Positions 1 through 9,405 of a DNA stretch of 64,000 nucleotides are shown here, piece by piece. Numbering within the stretch: the first letter of the stretch is position 1; the number at the start of each line of letters is the position of its first letter. The stretch lies in contig NZ_KQ960182.1 in assembly GCF_001553115.1 (NCBI RefSeq), positions 211,844-275,843 on the forward strand, in the 5' to 3' direction. This DNA is from Aedoeadaptatus coxii. GTDB taxonomy: Bacteria > Bacillota > Clostridia > Tissierellales > Peptoniphilaceae. The notes beneath the pieces are model-generated. The model was given only the letters and a program-made list of their open reading frames with translations. It was not told the origin of the DNA and did no database searches. A program made the position numbers and the translations under genes.

Positions 1-136
1 CCATACGGGATGTAAATGCCAAAGCAGTCTCCCATTCGGGCACCAAGTTTTTAATGTGATCGCACACCGGTTTTAAATCGCGCTCCAGTGCGTCTCGGTG
101 CGTACTGCCGAAGGTGGCAATAATCAATGCTTTCAT
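1..136 (-). CDS. cbiK: Sirohydrochlorin cobaltochelatase CbiK (5' part only)
   Basis: Only the first 45 codons are inside the window. The ATG at 134-136 follows a strong ribosome binding site (AAGGAGGAAAA). The encoded start, MKALIIATFGSTHRD followed later by ALAFTSRM, matches the N-terminus of anaerobic class II cobaltochelatases of the CbiK type, which insert Co2+ into sirohydrochlorin in the early-cobalt cobalamin pathway. The ATG lies 9 bases after the stop of cbiB, so the two genes form one cobalamin transcript. The metal-binding His residues would be downstream and cannot be checked. A ferrochelatase-like relative is the main alternative. Confidence 0.75.
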   Translation of the reverse strand, partial: MKALIIATFGSTHRDALERDLKPVCDHIKNLVPEWETALAFTSRM

Positions 137-145
137 TTTTCCTCC

Positions 146-1063
146 TTAATATAGGGCGTCAATTGCCATGCAGATGATGACAAAGAAAAACGTGACGCGC
201 CACATAAGATCGATGGTACATCGAATATCGTTTATCTCGGACTCTTTAAGTGCATAGCCGATAGTGGGCTTTTCCACATATTCGCCAAAATAAAAGTGGC
301 CGCCTCCCAATTCGATTCCCAGAATTCCTGCGACGGCAGCTTCCGGCCATCCTGCATTGGGGCTTAAATGGGCGGAGTGAAATTTCTTTACACTCCTAAA
401 GCCACGCTTTAAACTTTCCAAACTCCCCGCTGCGACGCAAAATAAAAAGGCCGTCAGTCGTGCGGGAATTAAATTCGCCAAATCGTCCAGTTTCGCCGCG
501 CCGTAACCCACTTCTTTGTAACGCTCGTTGCGATAACCTACCATGGAATCCATGGTGTTGATCATCTTATAGGCAAAGGCGCCGGCCGGCCCGAAGAGAA
601 GCCCGTAAAATAAAGGGGCCACAATTCCGTCCGATGTATTTTCCGCAACGGTTTCCACCGTCGCTTGAATGATCTCTCTTTCCGAAAGATGAGTCGTATC
701 CCGACCGACGATACGAGAAAGTTGCGTGCGCCCTTCCTCTAGGGAGGAATTTAATTTCATCATAACGCCCTCCCCTTCATCGGCAAGGGTCTTCGCCGCA
801 AGTGAGGTGTAAAAAACATAAAGAGTCGCGGCAAGGGACAAAAGAGGCGGCAACTTATTGATTAAAAAATAGGTAATGCAAAACGTAAGTCCGCAATTTA
901 GGATAGCTATTACAATCCCGAGGGTCTTCTGTTGGCTTCGCGGACGTTTTAAAATCAAGCCGTAAACCCATTGAATCCAATGACCCATAAGGACTACGGG
1001 ATGGGGAATCCATTCCGGATCGCCAAACACTATATCTAGTAGAAATGCTGCTAAAATTTCCAT
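146..1063 (-). CDS. cbiB: Adenosylcobinamide-phosphate synthase CbiB/CobD
   Basis: 305-aa multipass membrane protein. It joins (R)-1-amino-2-propanol phosphate, or the free amino alcohol, to adenosylcobyric acid late in cobalamin synthesis. The N-terminus MEILAAFLLDIVFGDPEWIP carries the family DxxxGDPxxxPHPV signature. Internal blocks ETVAENTSDGIVAPLFY and YRNERYKEVGYGAAKLDD are hallmark CbiB motifs. The start is ATG 1063 because AGAAAGGATAATC precedes it; an open frame upstream would give 29 more residues with no family similarity. It sits directly upstream of cbiK and divergent from pyruvate carboxylase. Confidence 0.93.
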   Translation of the reverse strand: MEILAAFLLDIVFGDPEWIPHPVVLMGHWIQWVYGLILKRPRSQQKTLGIVIAILNCGLTFCITYFLINKLPPLLSLAATLYVFYTSLAAKTLADEGEGVMMKLNSSLEEGRTQLSRIVGRDTTHLSEREIIQATVETVAENTSDGIVAPLFYGLLFGPAGAFAYKMINTMDSMVGYRNERYKEVGYGAAKLDDLANLIPARLTAFLFCVAAGSLESLKRGFRSVKKFHSAHLSPNAGWPEAAVAGILGIELGGGHFYFGEYVEKPTIGYALKESEINDIRCTIDLMWRVTFFFVIICMAIDALY

Positions 1064-1082
1064 GATTATCCTTTCTGTAGTA

Positions 1083-1111
1083 AGTTTACCATGGGCAGGT
1101 GTTAAGAACAA
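1083..1111 (-). promoter_or_regulatory. Probable sigma-A promoter for cbiB-cbiK
   Basis: On the minus strand, TTGTTC (1106-1111) is separated by 17 bases from TAAACT (1083-1088), about 20 bases before the cbiB start. It lies in the short divergent region shared with pyc. No cobalamin riboswitch core is visible in this short leader. Confidence 0.4.
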
Positions 1112-1138
1112 TATCTTCACCGAAATAGGGAGGTAAAG

Positions 1139-1168
1139 TTGCATCTTCACGCTTTAAAGGGCTATAAT
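1139..1168 (+). promoter_or_regulatory. Sigma-A promoter for pyruvate carboxylase
   Basis: TTGCAT (1139-1144), an 18-base spacer and a perfect TATAAT (1163-1168) end 27 bases before the pyc ATG. The ribosome binding site AAGGAGG lies between them, which supports ATG 1196 over the in-frame upstream ATG that would start inside the promoter. Confidence 0.7.
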
Positions 1169-1195
1169 AGTCCTAATAGGTACAAGGAGGTTACT

Positions 1196-4100
1196 ATGGA
1201 AAAGAGAAAATTTAAACGAATTCTCGTCGCCAACCGTGGCGAAATTGCGATTCGTATTTTTAGAGCGTGTCGCGAATTAGGAATTCGTTCTGTGGCCATA
1301 TATTCCGAAGAAGACAGTCTATCCCTGTTCCGAACGAAAGCGGATGAATCCTATCAAATCGGCAAGGGAAAAAATCCCGTCGACGCGTATTTGGATATCG
1401 ACGAAATTATTCATCTCGCTAAAAATAAAGGTGTCGATGCCATTCACCCGGGTTACGGCTTTTTAGCGGAAAATCCCGATTTCGCACAAAAATGCGAAGA
1501 GGCAGGCATCGTGTTCATCGGTCCACGCCCCGAAACCATGCGCCAATTGGGCGATAAAATTTCATCTAAAATCATCGCCAGAGAAGCCGGTGTTAAAACC
1601 ATTCCCGGCGTCGAAGAGCCCATTCATTCCGACACGGAAGCACTTGAATTTGCAAAACAAGCGGGCTACCCCGTCATGATTAAAGCGGCAGCCGGCGGCG
1701 GCGGTCGCGGTATGCGCGTCGTTTACAGCGAAGAAGAACTTTTAGATCAATTCCACTCCGCTAAGAGTGAAGCTAAAAAAGCTTTCGGCAATGATTCCAT
1801 GTTTATCGAAAAATATTTGGATCGCCCGAAACATATCGAAGTGCAAGTTCTCGGCGACTTATACGGCAATGTAGTCCACCTTCACGAACGGGACTGCTCC
1901 ATTCAACGTCGCCACCAAAAGGTCGTCGAATTTACGCCCGCTTTCGCAGTGGACAAAAAAATTCGCGAAGACATTTGTAACGACGCTTTGAAAATTACGA
2001 AAAACCTGGGCTACCGTTCCGCAGGTACGGTTGAATTCTTAGTGGACAGCTCCGGCAATCACTACTTTATCGAGGTCAACCCACGTATTCAAGTAGAGCA
2101 TACGGTTACTGAAATGGTAACGGGCATCGATATTATTCAAGCTCAAATCCAAATCGCCCAAGGCTATGCATTGTCCGACGAGCCCATTAACATTCCCTCT
2201 CAAGATGCCATCGTGCCCCGCGGATTTTCCATTCAATGCCGCGTCACTACCGAAGACCCGCTCAATAACTTTGCTCCGGACACAGGACAAATTACCCTTT
2301 ATCGTTCTTCCTCCGGCTTCGGCGTTCGTCTCGACGGCGGCAACGGCTTCCAAGGTGCCGTTATCAGTCCTTACTACGATTCCCTTCTCGTGAAGGTCAT
2401 TACCCAAGGCCGTACTTGGAGCGACACGGTAAACAAGGCCATTCGCTCCCTAAGGGAAATCAAAGTAGGCGGCGTAAAAACCAATATCGGCTTCCTTTTA
2501 AACGTACTCAATACAAAAGAATTTAGAGAAGGTATTTGCGACACGGGCTTCATCGCTGAACATCCCGAACTTTTCGATATCAGCACCTCCACCGACAGAG
2601 AACTCCGCGTCATGGAACATATTGGAAACATCGTCGTCAACGATAATACCTCCCGCAAAAAAGCTTTTGACGTTCCCGTCGTGCCCCCTTATAAGGAAGA
2701 GCCTTTTAAGGGATCCAAGCAAATATTCGACGAGTTGGGAGCTAAAAAACTTTCCCAATGGATTTTAGATCAAGATCGCTTACTTTTAACGGACACCACC
2801 ATGCGCGACGCTCATCAATCCTTAATGGCGACACGTATGCGTACAGTCGACCTTTTAAAAGTCGCCAAATCCATGAACTACAATATCCGCGATATTTTCA
2901 GTATGGAAATGTGGGGCGGCGCTACATTCGATGTAGCCTATCGATTCCTACACGAAGACCCCTGGCATCGTCTGGACGTTCTTCGCAAAGCCATGCCCAA
3001 TCTTTTAATGCAAATGCTCGTTCGCGGCAATAACACCGTCGGCTACAAAAACTATCCCGACAATGTCGTTAAGAAGTTCATTAAAGAATCGTCTGAAGGC
3101 GGCATCGATATTTTCCGTATTTTCGACTCCCTCAACTGGATCGAAGGCATGCGTCTCGCCATTGAAGAAACCATCGCCAACGGAAAAATTGCAGAAGGCA
3201 CCATGTGCTACACCGGCGATATTCTCGACGAAACACGAGACAAATATACTCTGGAATACTATGTAAACTTGGCTAAAGATTTGGAAAAAGTCGGTTGCCA
3301 TATTATCGGCATCAAGGACATGAGCGGTCTCTTAAAACCCTACGCCGCCCACAAACTCGTCAAAGCCCTTAAAAACGAAATCTCCATTCCTATTCATCTG
3401 CACACCCACGACACCACCGGAAACGGCGTCGCTACCGTTTTAATGGCAGCCGAAGCCGGCGTCGACATTGCCGATACGGCCATTAACTCCATGAGCGGGC
3501 TTACCTCTCAACCGGCACTTAACTCCGTCGTGGCGGCACTTGAAAATACCTCCCGTTCCACGAGAATCGATCTCGACGCCATCGACCGCATTTCTGCTTA
3601 TTGGGCTGCTGTTCGCCCGGTTTACGAAAATTTCGAATCCGACTTAAAGAGCGGCACTACCGAAATTTACAAATACGAAATTCCCGGCGGCCAATACTCC
3701 AACTTGAAACCTCAAGTAGAAAGTTTCGGTTTGGGTCATAAATTTAAAGAAGTTAAGGAAATGTACAAAGATGTCAACCAAATGGTCGGCGATATTATTA
3801 AAGTAACGCCTTCCTCTAAAATGGTCGGCGACATGTCCATTTTCATGGTACAAAATGACTTAACGCCTGAAAATATTTACGAAAAAGGCGCCAACCTCGA
3901 CTATCCGGATTCCGTCGTCACCTACTTTAAAGGTATGATGGGTCAACCATATGGCGGCTTCCCGGAAAAACTCCAAAAAATCGTATTAAAAGACGAAAAA
4001 CCCATTACGGTTCGCCCGGGTAAACTTTTAGATCCCGAAGATTACGAAGCGGATAAAAATTATTTACGCACCATTATGGATCACGAGCCCAGCGATCGCG

Positions 4101-4639
4101 ACGTCACCAGCTATTCCCTTTACCCGAAAGTATTTGAAGAGTACGTTACGAACTTTACTAAATACGATCAATTATGGCGCATGGGCAGCGACGTTTTCTT
4201 CCACGGTTTACAAGAAGGCGAAACCGCTGAAATTTCCGTAGATGAAGGTCAAAAGATGATCGTCACCCTCGTCGAAGTAGGACGTTTGAAAGACGACGGC
4301 AAACGCACCGTTACTTTCGAAATCAACGGCTCCAGACGTAGCGTGGATATCGAAGACCACACGCGCCCCATGGTCAGCACCGGCGTAAGCGATACTTTAA
4401 TGGCAGATGAAAATAATCCGAATCAAGTCGGCGCTTCCATTCCCGGTACTGTGGCAAAGATCAATGTTTCCGTAGGCGATAAAGTGAAGGAATCGCAACC
4501 TCTTATGGTTCTCGAAGCCATGAAGATGGAAACCAATGTTATTTCGCCTCGCGACGGCGTCATCGCACATATCTCCGTTGAAGAAGGCGACAGCATCGAA
4601 AGCGGCCAACTTTTAATCGAACTCGAAGGCGAAGACTAA
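1196..4639 (+). CDS. pyc: Pyruvate carboxylase (single chain, biotin-dependent)
   Basis: 1147-aa cytoplasmic enzyme carboxylating pyruvate to oxaloacetate with ATP and bicarbonate, the anaplerotic entry for this anaerobe. Domain order is biotin carboxylase (about 7-460; RILVANRGEIAIRIFRA, ATP-grasp loop AAAGGGGRGMR, EVNPRIQVEHTVTE), carboxyltransferase (about 540-830; TTMRDAHQSLMATRMRT and the metal-binding HLHTHDTTGNG), PYC-type tetramerisation/allostery region, and C-terminal biotinyl domain with EAMKMETN, where Lys1110 should carry biotin. Full length for the family. It is monocistronic, with its own promoter and terminator. The start ATG 1196 has AAGGAGG 6 bases upstream. Confidence 0.98.
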   Translation: MEKRKFKRILVANRGEIAIRIFRACRELGIRSVAIYSEEDSLSLFRTKADESYQIGKGKNPVDAYLDIDEIIHLAKNKGVDAIHPGYGFLAENPDFAQKCEEAGIVFIGPRPETMRQLGDKISSKIIAREAGVKTIPGVEEPIHSDTEALEFAKQAGYPVMIKAAAGGGGRGMRVVYSEEELLDQFHSAKSEAKKAFGNDSMFIEKYLDRPKHIEVQVLGDLYGNVVHLHERDCSIQRRHQKVVEFTPAFAVDKKIREDICNDALKITKNLGYRSAGTVEFLVDSSGNHYFIEVNPRIQVEHTVTEMVTGIDIIQAQIQIAQGYALSDEPINIPSQDAIVPRGFSIQCRVTTEDPLNNFAPDTGQITLYRSSSGFGVRLDGGNGFQGAVISPYYDSLLVKVITQGRTWSDTVNKAIRSLREIKVGGVKTNIGFLLNVLNTKEFREGICDTGFIAEHPELFDISTSTDRELRVMEHIGNIVVNDNTSRKKAFDVPVVPPYKEEPFKGSKQIFDELGAKKLSQWILDQDRLLLTDTTMRDAHQSLMATRMRTVDLLKVAKSMNYNIRDIFSMEMWGGATFDVAYRFLHEDPWHRLDVLRKAMPNLLMQMLVRGNNTVGYKNYPDNVVKKFIKESSEGGIDIFRIFDSLNWIEGMRLAIEETIANGKIAEGTMCYTGDILDETRDKYTLEYYVNLAKDLEKVGCHIIGIKDMSGLLKPYAAHKLVKALKNEISIPIHLHTHDTTGNGVATVLMAAEAGVDIADTAINSMSGLTSQPALNSVVAALENTSRSTRIDLDAIDRISAYWAAVRPVYENFESDLKSGTTEIYKYEIPGGQYSNLKPQVESFGLGHKFKEVKEMYKDVNQMVGDIIKVTPSSKMVGDMSIFMVQNDLTPENIYEKGANLDYPDSVVTYFKGMMGQPYGGFPEKLQKIVLKDEKPITVRPGKLLDPEDYEADKNYLRTIMDHEPSDRDVTSYSLYPKVFEEYVTNFTKYDQLWRMGSDVFFHGLQEGETAEISVDEGQKMIVTLVEVGRLKDDGKRTVTFEINGSRRSVDIEDHTRPMVSTGVSDTLMADENNPNQVGASIPGTVAKINVSVGDKVKESQPLMVLEAMKMETNVISPRDGVIAHISVEEGDSIESGQLLIELEGED

Positions 4640-4655
4640 ATCAATCCATTATAAA

Positions 4656-4684
4656 AGCGACTGAGTTAAACTCGGTCGCTTTTT
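4656..4684 (+). terminator. Intrinsic terminator after pyc
   Basis: 10-bp stem AGCGACTGAG / CTCGGTCGCT (one G-T pair), loop TTAAA, followed by TTTT. It lies between pyc and the convergent small membrane-protein gene. Confidence 0.85.
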
Positions 4685-4687
4685 GAT

Positions 4688-4879
4688 TTACTTCATTTCT
4701 TTGTATTTTTTGTAGGATCGATAGCTGCTCCCTAAGGCAATGATCAGCGCCACGGCGACAAAGAAAGCATTCATGTTAACATCACGATTAAAAAAGAATT
4801 GTTTCACGAGAATATCGCCGGCGAGAATAGCCACAAATAACTGGATCAGCGCCAGTATTCCAAATTGATTTCTCCTCAT
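4688..4879 (-). CDS. Small two-TM membrane protein downstream of a sensor kinase
   Basis: 63-aa hypothetical. Two hydrophobic segments (about 6-30 and 38-51) flank a short polar loop, and a basic, Tyr/Lys-rich tail (SSYRSYKKYKEMK) is probably cytoplasmic. The start is taken as ATG 4879 because GGGGAGG sits 6 bases upstream, inside the last codons of the kinase gene. A farther upstream ATG would lie before that site. The gene is translationally linked to the two-component operon. It could be a kinase accessory protein, but that is inference from position only; I recognise no family. Confidence 0.6.
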   Translation of the reverse strand: MRRNQFGILALIQLFVAILAGDILVKQFFFNRDVNMNAFFVAVALIIALGSSYRSYKKYKEMK

Positions 4880-4880
4880 C

Positions 4881-6311
4881 TTATGCCTCCCCTTTTTCAT
4901 TTTTACCGAGAGGTCCTTGAAAATAGAAGGTACTTCCTACACCTACAGCCGATTTTACACCGTAACGGAAGCCGTGTAGTTCCAAAATATTTTTGCAGAT
5001 AAACAGTCCCAAGCCCGTACCGACCATTTGACGCTCGTGGTGATCCCGTCCGCGGTAAAAGCGCTCCCAAATGGAGTCCTGATCCTCTTTTGAAATGCCC
5101 TTGCCGTAATCTCTTACGCAGTAGCTGATCAAATGACCCTCTGAAATAATGTAAATGTCGATTTCTTTCTTATTTTGGGAATAATTGATGCCATTGCTAA
5201 TGAAATTATAAATGACTTGGCGAATTTTATTACTGTCGCATACCATGATGCCGTCGCCGTGAATTCGGAAGACGTAACCTTTCTCCTTCAAATTTTTAAA
5301 ACGAGCCAATACTTCTTCCGTAAGTTCTCTTAAATTAACATCGGTAAGGCTCAAGGTTCCCAGTCCGCTTTCCACTCGGGAAAGATCCAGAAGATCGTTG
5401 ACGAAATTCGTCAGATAATCCACCTCTTCCAAAATCGTTTGGGTGTGTTTTTCCCTCAGTTCTTTATTGTCGCCGGAAATGTCGCGAATCATTTCGCCAT
5501 AAGATTTAATAACCGTTAAAGGCGTTTTAAAATCGTGACTGACATTGGCGATAAGATCTTTCCGCATTTCCAGAGCGTCGGTCAGCTCGCCTGTCGCGTA
5601 GTTCAGGGTCTTCGCCAAATCGTTGATCTCCGTATACTCCTGCTCTTTAAATTGCACGGAGAAATCGCCCTGCCCCAAGGCTCGCGCCGTCATGGCCATG
5701 TCCGATAAAGGCTTGGCGAGACGGGAGCTAAGGTAATAAGAAATAATAAAGGCGAGTAAAATCGAAATAAAACTTACGATGATCAACTGATTTTTTAAAA
5801 TATCCACAGTGGAATCTACCGGATCCACATTGGCCGAAACAGCGAGGAAAAATCGCTCCCCTGCTTGCTCTCCCAAATAGGAAACGTAAAGAATGGAGGA
5901 GGAATCCTCATACTTGTAGTCTGCCACATAGGTTTCTTCCGTCTTATTCTCCTTTAAAAGGGGAAGAAAATAAGTGAAAAAATCATCCTTCGACAACATG
6001 GGCCTGTAAATATAATCCAATGGATTTAAAGGAAACACGAGCCCGCCCTGATCATTGTAAACCTGAAGGCTCAAATTCTTTTCAAAGCTGTAGCGAAGAA
6101 GGGTTTCCTCGAAATCTTTTTTCCCGAATTGCCGCGTGACGGCGCGCCCCACCGTTTCCGTATCGCGAATTTTCATGGATTCGTAAAAGGAATTAATGAA
6201 GACGATCTGCAAGAGCCAGAGAAGAATCAATATAAAGATGGCCATACCTGAAAAGTACAGCCAAAATTTTACCCTTATGCTCTTTTGATCCACGATATTA
6301 TGCCGTTTCAC
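4881..6311 (-). CDS. Sensor histidine kinase of an OmpR-type two-component system
   Basis: 476 aa. TM1 at about 17-40, a roughly 130-residue extracytoplasmic sensor region, TM2 at about 175-195, a HAMP linker (200-250), HisKA with NVSHDFKTPL (His259 phosphoacceptor) and a HATPase_c domain (N-box NFISNGINYS, G1 DYGKGIS, F-box WERFYRG, G2 GTGLGLF). The start is GTG 6311, overlapping the regulator stop TAG by one base (TAGTG), indicating translational coupling. The input signal is unknown, since the sensor domain is not a recognised type. It follows the regulator and precedes a small membrane protein. Confidence 0.92.
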   Translation of the reverse strand: MKRHNIVDQKSIRVKFWLYFSGMAIFILILLWLLQIVFINSFYESMKIRDTETVGRAVTRQFGKKDFEETLLRYSFEKNLSLQVYNDQGGLVFPLNPLDYIYRPMLSKDDFFTYFLPLLKENKTEETYVADYKYEDSSSILYVSYLGEQAGERFFLAVSANVDPVDSTVDILKNQLIIVSFISILLAFIISYYLSSRLAKPLSDMAMTARALGQGDFSVQFKEQEYTEINDLAKTLNYATGELTDALEMRKDLIANVSHDFKTPLTVIKSYGEMIRDISGDNKELREKHTQTILEEVDYLTNFVNDLLDLSRVESGLGTLSLTDVNLRELTEEVLARFKNLKEKGYVFRIHGDGIMVCDSNKIRQVIYNFISNGINYSQNKKEIDIYIISEGHLISYCVRDYGKGISKEDQDSIWERFYRGRDHHERQMVGTGLGLFICKNILELHGFRYGVKSAVGVGSTFYFQGPLGKNEKGEA

Positions 6312-6988
6312 TATTTACCGCTTTCTCCGACAAATTTATAGCCTACTCCCCGTACGGTGACGATGTAATCTCTGTAAGGCTCGATGCTGTTTCGAAGCAT
6401 TTTAATATGCGTATCTACCGTGCGATCGTCGCCGTAAAAATCGTAGCCCCATACTTTGTTCAAGAGCTTTTCGCGGCTCAAGGCGATGTTTTGATTTTCG
6501 GCGATAAACACGAGGAGATCAAATTCCTTCGGCGTCATTTCCACAGGTTTGTGATCGACGTAAACTTCCCTGCCGTCTAAATCGATGGCGAGACCGTCGA
6601 ACTCCAGTAAATGATTTTCCCGCACGTGTTGATGGCGCTTAATGATCACCGACAAACGGGCCATAAGTTCTTTAGGTGAAAATGGCTTCACGACGTAATC
6701 GTCGATGCCGATTTCAAAGCCGTAGAGCTTGTCGTATTCCTCTCCCCTGGCGCTTAACATTAACACGGGGATGTCTTTTTCTTTCTTTATTTCTTTATAG
6801 GCGCTGAAACCGTCGAGACGGGGCATCATAATGTCCATGACGATGACGTCGAAATCTTCGTCGTGGCAAATTTCCACAGCTTCCATACCGTCTACCGCTT
6901 CGATAACCTCATAGCCTTCAAATTCGGCGTAGGTTCTAATGACTTCGCGAATTTTCGCCTCGTCATCGACGACTAAAATTTTATACAT
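6311..6988 (-). CDS. OmpR/PhoB-family response regulator
   Basis: 225 aa. The receiver domain (about 1-115) has the acidic pair in VVDDE, the phosphoacceptor Asp in VIVMDIMMP and the conserved Lys in VVKPFSP. The winged-helix DNA-binding domain (about 128-223) ends in DDRTVDTHIKMLR and VRGVGYKF. The start is ATG 6988 with GGAGG five bases upstream; an in-frame GTG six bases earlier would overlap that ribosome binding site. It pairs with the kinase that follows. Target genes are not evident here. Confidence 0.94.
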   Translation of the reverse strand: MYKILVVDDEAKIREVIRTYAEFEGYEVIEAVDGMEAVEICHDEDFDVIVMDIMMPRLDGFSAYKEIKKEKDIPVLMLSARGEEYDKLYGFEIGIDDYVVKPFSPKELMARLSVIIKRHQHVRENHLLEFDGLAIDLDGREVYVDHKPVEMTPKEFDLLVFIAENQNIALSREKLLNKVWGYDFYGDDRTVDTHIKMLRNSIEPYRDYIVTVRGVGYKFVGESGK

Positions 6989-7007
6989 AGTCACCTCCAG
7001 TATCCTT

Positions 7008-7036
7008 ATTATACTATAATTTCTTCGTGAAATTAA
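7008..7036 (-). promoter_or_regulatory. Promoter candidate for the orphan two-component system
   Basis: On the minus strand, TTAATT (7031-7036), 17 bases, then TATAAT (7008-7013), ending 19 bases before the regulator start. The -35 box overlaps the phoR stop codon, so this operon can be read independently of the pst/pho operon upstream. The -35 is weak. Confidence 0.45.
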
Positions 7037-8730
7037 TGTGTGGAAACTGTACCGCTTTTCGGAAAACGGAGGGTGAACACGGAGCCATGATTTAATTGAG
7101 ATTTTAAATCGATGGTGCCTTTTAAATTTTCCACATTATGTTTGACGATGGCGAGGCCGAGCCCCGTGGATTTTTCGTTGTAGGATCTGGATTTGTCCAC
7201 CATGTAAAAACGCTCAAAGATTCGCCTTTGATCGTCGTAGGAAATACCGATGCCCGTATCTTCAATGGTGAGAATAAAATCATTTTCGTCCCCGTCGTTG
7301 ATGGTGATGGTAACGGATCCACCTTCTACATTGTAGGCAATGGCATTGTCGACGAGATTGGTTAACAGCTCTTTCATCAAAACAGGATGAGTATACAGCC
7401 TGTTATCCTTCCCTGGTTTCAAGTCGACGCGCAGTTCTTTATGCTTAATCTCCGGGGCAAAATGCGCGATAATTTCAGCGAGAAGCCCCTCGATGTCCAC
7501 CGTGCGATATTCTTCCGCCCTGTTCTTTTCCTCTAATCTGGAAAAGGATATGACCGTGTCGATCAAGCGGAATAAATTATCTGATTCTTTCAGAATAATA
7601 TCCAAAAAGCGATCCCGATCTTCTTCCTTCACCATACCCGAACGAAGAAGCTCCGCATAGCCACTAATGGAAGTTAAAGGCGTCTTTAATTCATGGGTCA
7701 CATTGGATGTAAACTCCCTTCTGCTGCGCTCCGCCAAACTTTGTTGGGTTTCGTCGATTAAAAGAAGCAACATGCCGTAAAGGCCGCCACTTCCGTTAAA
7801 CACGGGATCAAAAAAGCATTTAATAATAAAGCCTTCCATTTCGAATTTGCGAATTTCTTTTTTTCGCCCGGCAAAAATATGGTGAAAGGCCTCGTTGAAA
7901 TCGCCGCTTCCGCAGAGTTTGTCGAAATCCTTGTTAATGTATTGGCTGTGAATGGAGCCGTTTAAAAGTTTGACCGCCGCATAGTTAATGGTAATAATTT
8001 TCTCATCGTCGCCGACGAGAATAACACCTTCGGTCATATTGCCGATCATGTCGTTTAAGCCTTGGAGTTGCGATTCCAAACTCCCCAAACGATGACGCAA
8101 ACGGGAGGATTCGTCGATTAAAATGGCCTCATAATCCAATAATTGAGGCGGTAACTCCATTTGATAATGATGGTCCACGACATAATGTCTGAATTGCCTA
8201 AAAAGCTGTTTAATTTGACTTCTATCCCGATAGGTCGCATATTGCCAAAGGTGATAAAGGGAAGTGGCGGCGATCATCGTAAGTAAAAGAGTGTAGGGCA
8301 AGAAATGTAAATTCGTCGCCGTCAGCGATTCTTGATTTATCCCGATAAATAGAGAGCTTCCATCGCGGAAATTAACTTTTCTGAAATAGCCCTTTTCCAA
8401 AGAACTTTCGCTTACCTCATGCCACGATTCGTCGACTCCCCTCGTTCCACGGTTTTTTCTAAGGGCATTTTCCTTTTCGGCCGATAAATTGCTGAAAAGA
8501 ACCTTGCCCTCCCCGTCCAAATAAAGCAAATATTCCCGTCCGCCACTATTATTTAAAATAGCGACGCGCCGGGTCACTTCTTCTTCACGAAGGATATTTA
8601 TAAACTTATTCGCAGATTCTTCTTTTAAAGCCCCTTCTCTGTGGTTGCTCTCCACCGATGCCGCCAACTGAAATACCAAGGCGATCACAAAGGCAATAAG
8701 GACGCTTAATAGGCGCACCGTTTTATTCAT
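7033..8730 (-). CDS. phoR: Phosphate-sensing histidine kinase PhoR
   Basis: 565 aa. TM1 (about 5-24), an extracytoplasmic region (25-140), TM2 (about 143-162), a PAS-like domain (about 225-330), HisKA with NVTHELKTPL (His346), and HATPase_c (NAIAYN, DTGIGIS, GLGLAIVKH). This is the PhoR layout of Gram-positive bacteria. Its start overlaps the phoP stop (ATGA). As the last gene of the pst-phoU-phoPR cluster it should phosphorylate PhoP during phosphate limitation, with inhibition through PhoU and the Pst transporter. The assignment rests on architecture plus this neighbourhood. Confidence 0.92.
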   Translation of the reverse strand: MNKTVRLLSVLIAFVIALVFQLAASVESNHREGALKEESANKFINILREEEVTRRVAILNNSGGREYLLYLDGEGKVLFSNLSAEKENALRKNRGTRGVDESWHEVSESSLEKGYFRKVNFRDGSSLFIGINQESLTATNLHFLPYTLLLTMIAATSLYHLWQYATYRDRSQIKQLFRQFRHYVVDHHYQMELPPQLLDYEAILIDESSRLRHRLGSLESQLQGLNDMIGNMTEGVILVGDDEKIITINYAAVKLLNGSIHSQYINKDFDKLCGSGDFNEAFHHIFAGRKKEIRKFEMEGFIIKCFFDPVFNGSGGLYGMLLLLIDETQQSLAERSRREFTSNVTHELKTPLTSISGYAELLRSGMVKEEDRDRFLDIILKESDNLFRLIDTVISFSRLEEKNRAEEYRTVDIEGLLAEIIAHFAPEIKHKELRVDLKPGKDNRLYTHPVLMKELLTNLVDNAIAYNVEGGSVTITINDGDENDFILTIEDTGIGISYDDQRRIFERFYMVDKSRSYNEKSTGLGLAIVKHNVENLKGTIDLKSQLNHGSVFTLRFPKSGTVSTH

Positions 8731-9404
8731 TGTTTATATCCCACTTTGTAACCTACATTGCGCACCGTCTCGATAAGGTAGGCCTTATCCTTTAACTTCT
8801 GACGAATGGAAGCGATGTGGACATCCACCGTTCGCGACTCCCCTTCAAAATCATAGCCCCAAATGTTGGACATGATTTTTTCCCGGTTCAGTACGATGTT
8901 TTTATTACGGAAAAGATAGAGAAGCAACTCGAATTCCTTAAAGGTTAGGGCGATTTCTTCCTCGTCGACGGTGACGGTGTGCTCTTTTTCATTGATGATG
9001 ACCCCGTCGATGGAAAGAACGGATAGGTCTTCCTTCTTCGGCTTTGCACGGCGTAACACCGCCCTTACCCTGGCCAAAAGCTCCAGCACGCTGAAAGGCT
9101 TGGTAATGTAATCATCGGCTCCCCTGTCCAGGCCTACGATCTTATCCAACTCCGACGTCTTGGCCGTAAGCATAATGACGGGGATGTCCGCCGTGGTTTT
9201 ATCGGAACGAATGCGATCCAAAATTTGAATGCCGTCTTCGCCGGGGAGCATAATATCCAAAAGGAGAAGTTCAGGCAACTCCACCTTTAAAGCCTTAAAA
9301 AGCTCCTCGCCGGATTCAAAGCCGCGAACATCCTCATATTTACTCTTTAAAGCGTAGATAATCAAATCGCGAATGTTTTCTTCGTCTTCAACGCAGTAAA
9401 TCAT
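8727..9404 (-). CDS. phoP: Phosphate regulon response regulator PhoP/PhoB
   Basis: 225 aa. The receiver has YCVEDEENI, phosphoacceptor LLLDIMLPGEDG and Lys in DYITKPFSV. The C-terminal winged helix carries SRTVDVHIASIRQKL and ETVRNVGYKV. The start is ATG 9404 after GGGGTG, just past the phoU stop; the open frame begins four codons earlier at a TTG within that site. The likely targets are the TTHACA-like direct repeats upstream of pstS and pstC in this window. Confidence 0.92.
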   Translation of the reverse strand: MIYCVEDEENIRDLIIYALKSKYEDVRGFESGEELFKALKVELPELLLLDIMLPGEDGIQILDRIRSDKTTADIPVIMLTAKTSELDKIVGLDRGADDYITKPFSVLELLARVRAVLRRAKPKKEDLSVLSIDGVIINEKEHTVTVDEEEIALTFKEFELLLYLFRNKNIVLNREKIMSNIWGYDFEGESRTVDVHIASIRQKLKDKAYLIETVRNVGYKVGYKQ

Positions 9405-9405
9405 A

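Noticed and set aside
2039..4609. Several long frames on both strands inside pyc
   Set aside because: They are shadows of the pyc codons; none has a ribosome binding site or a recognisable protein.
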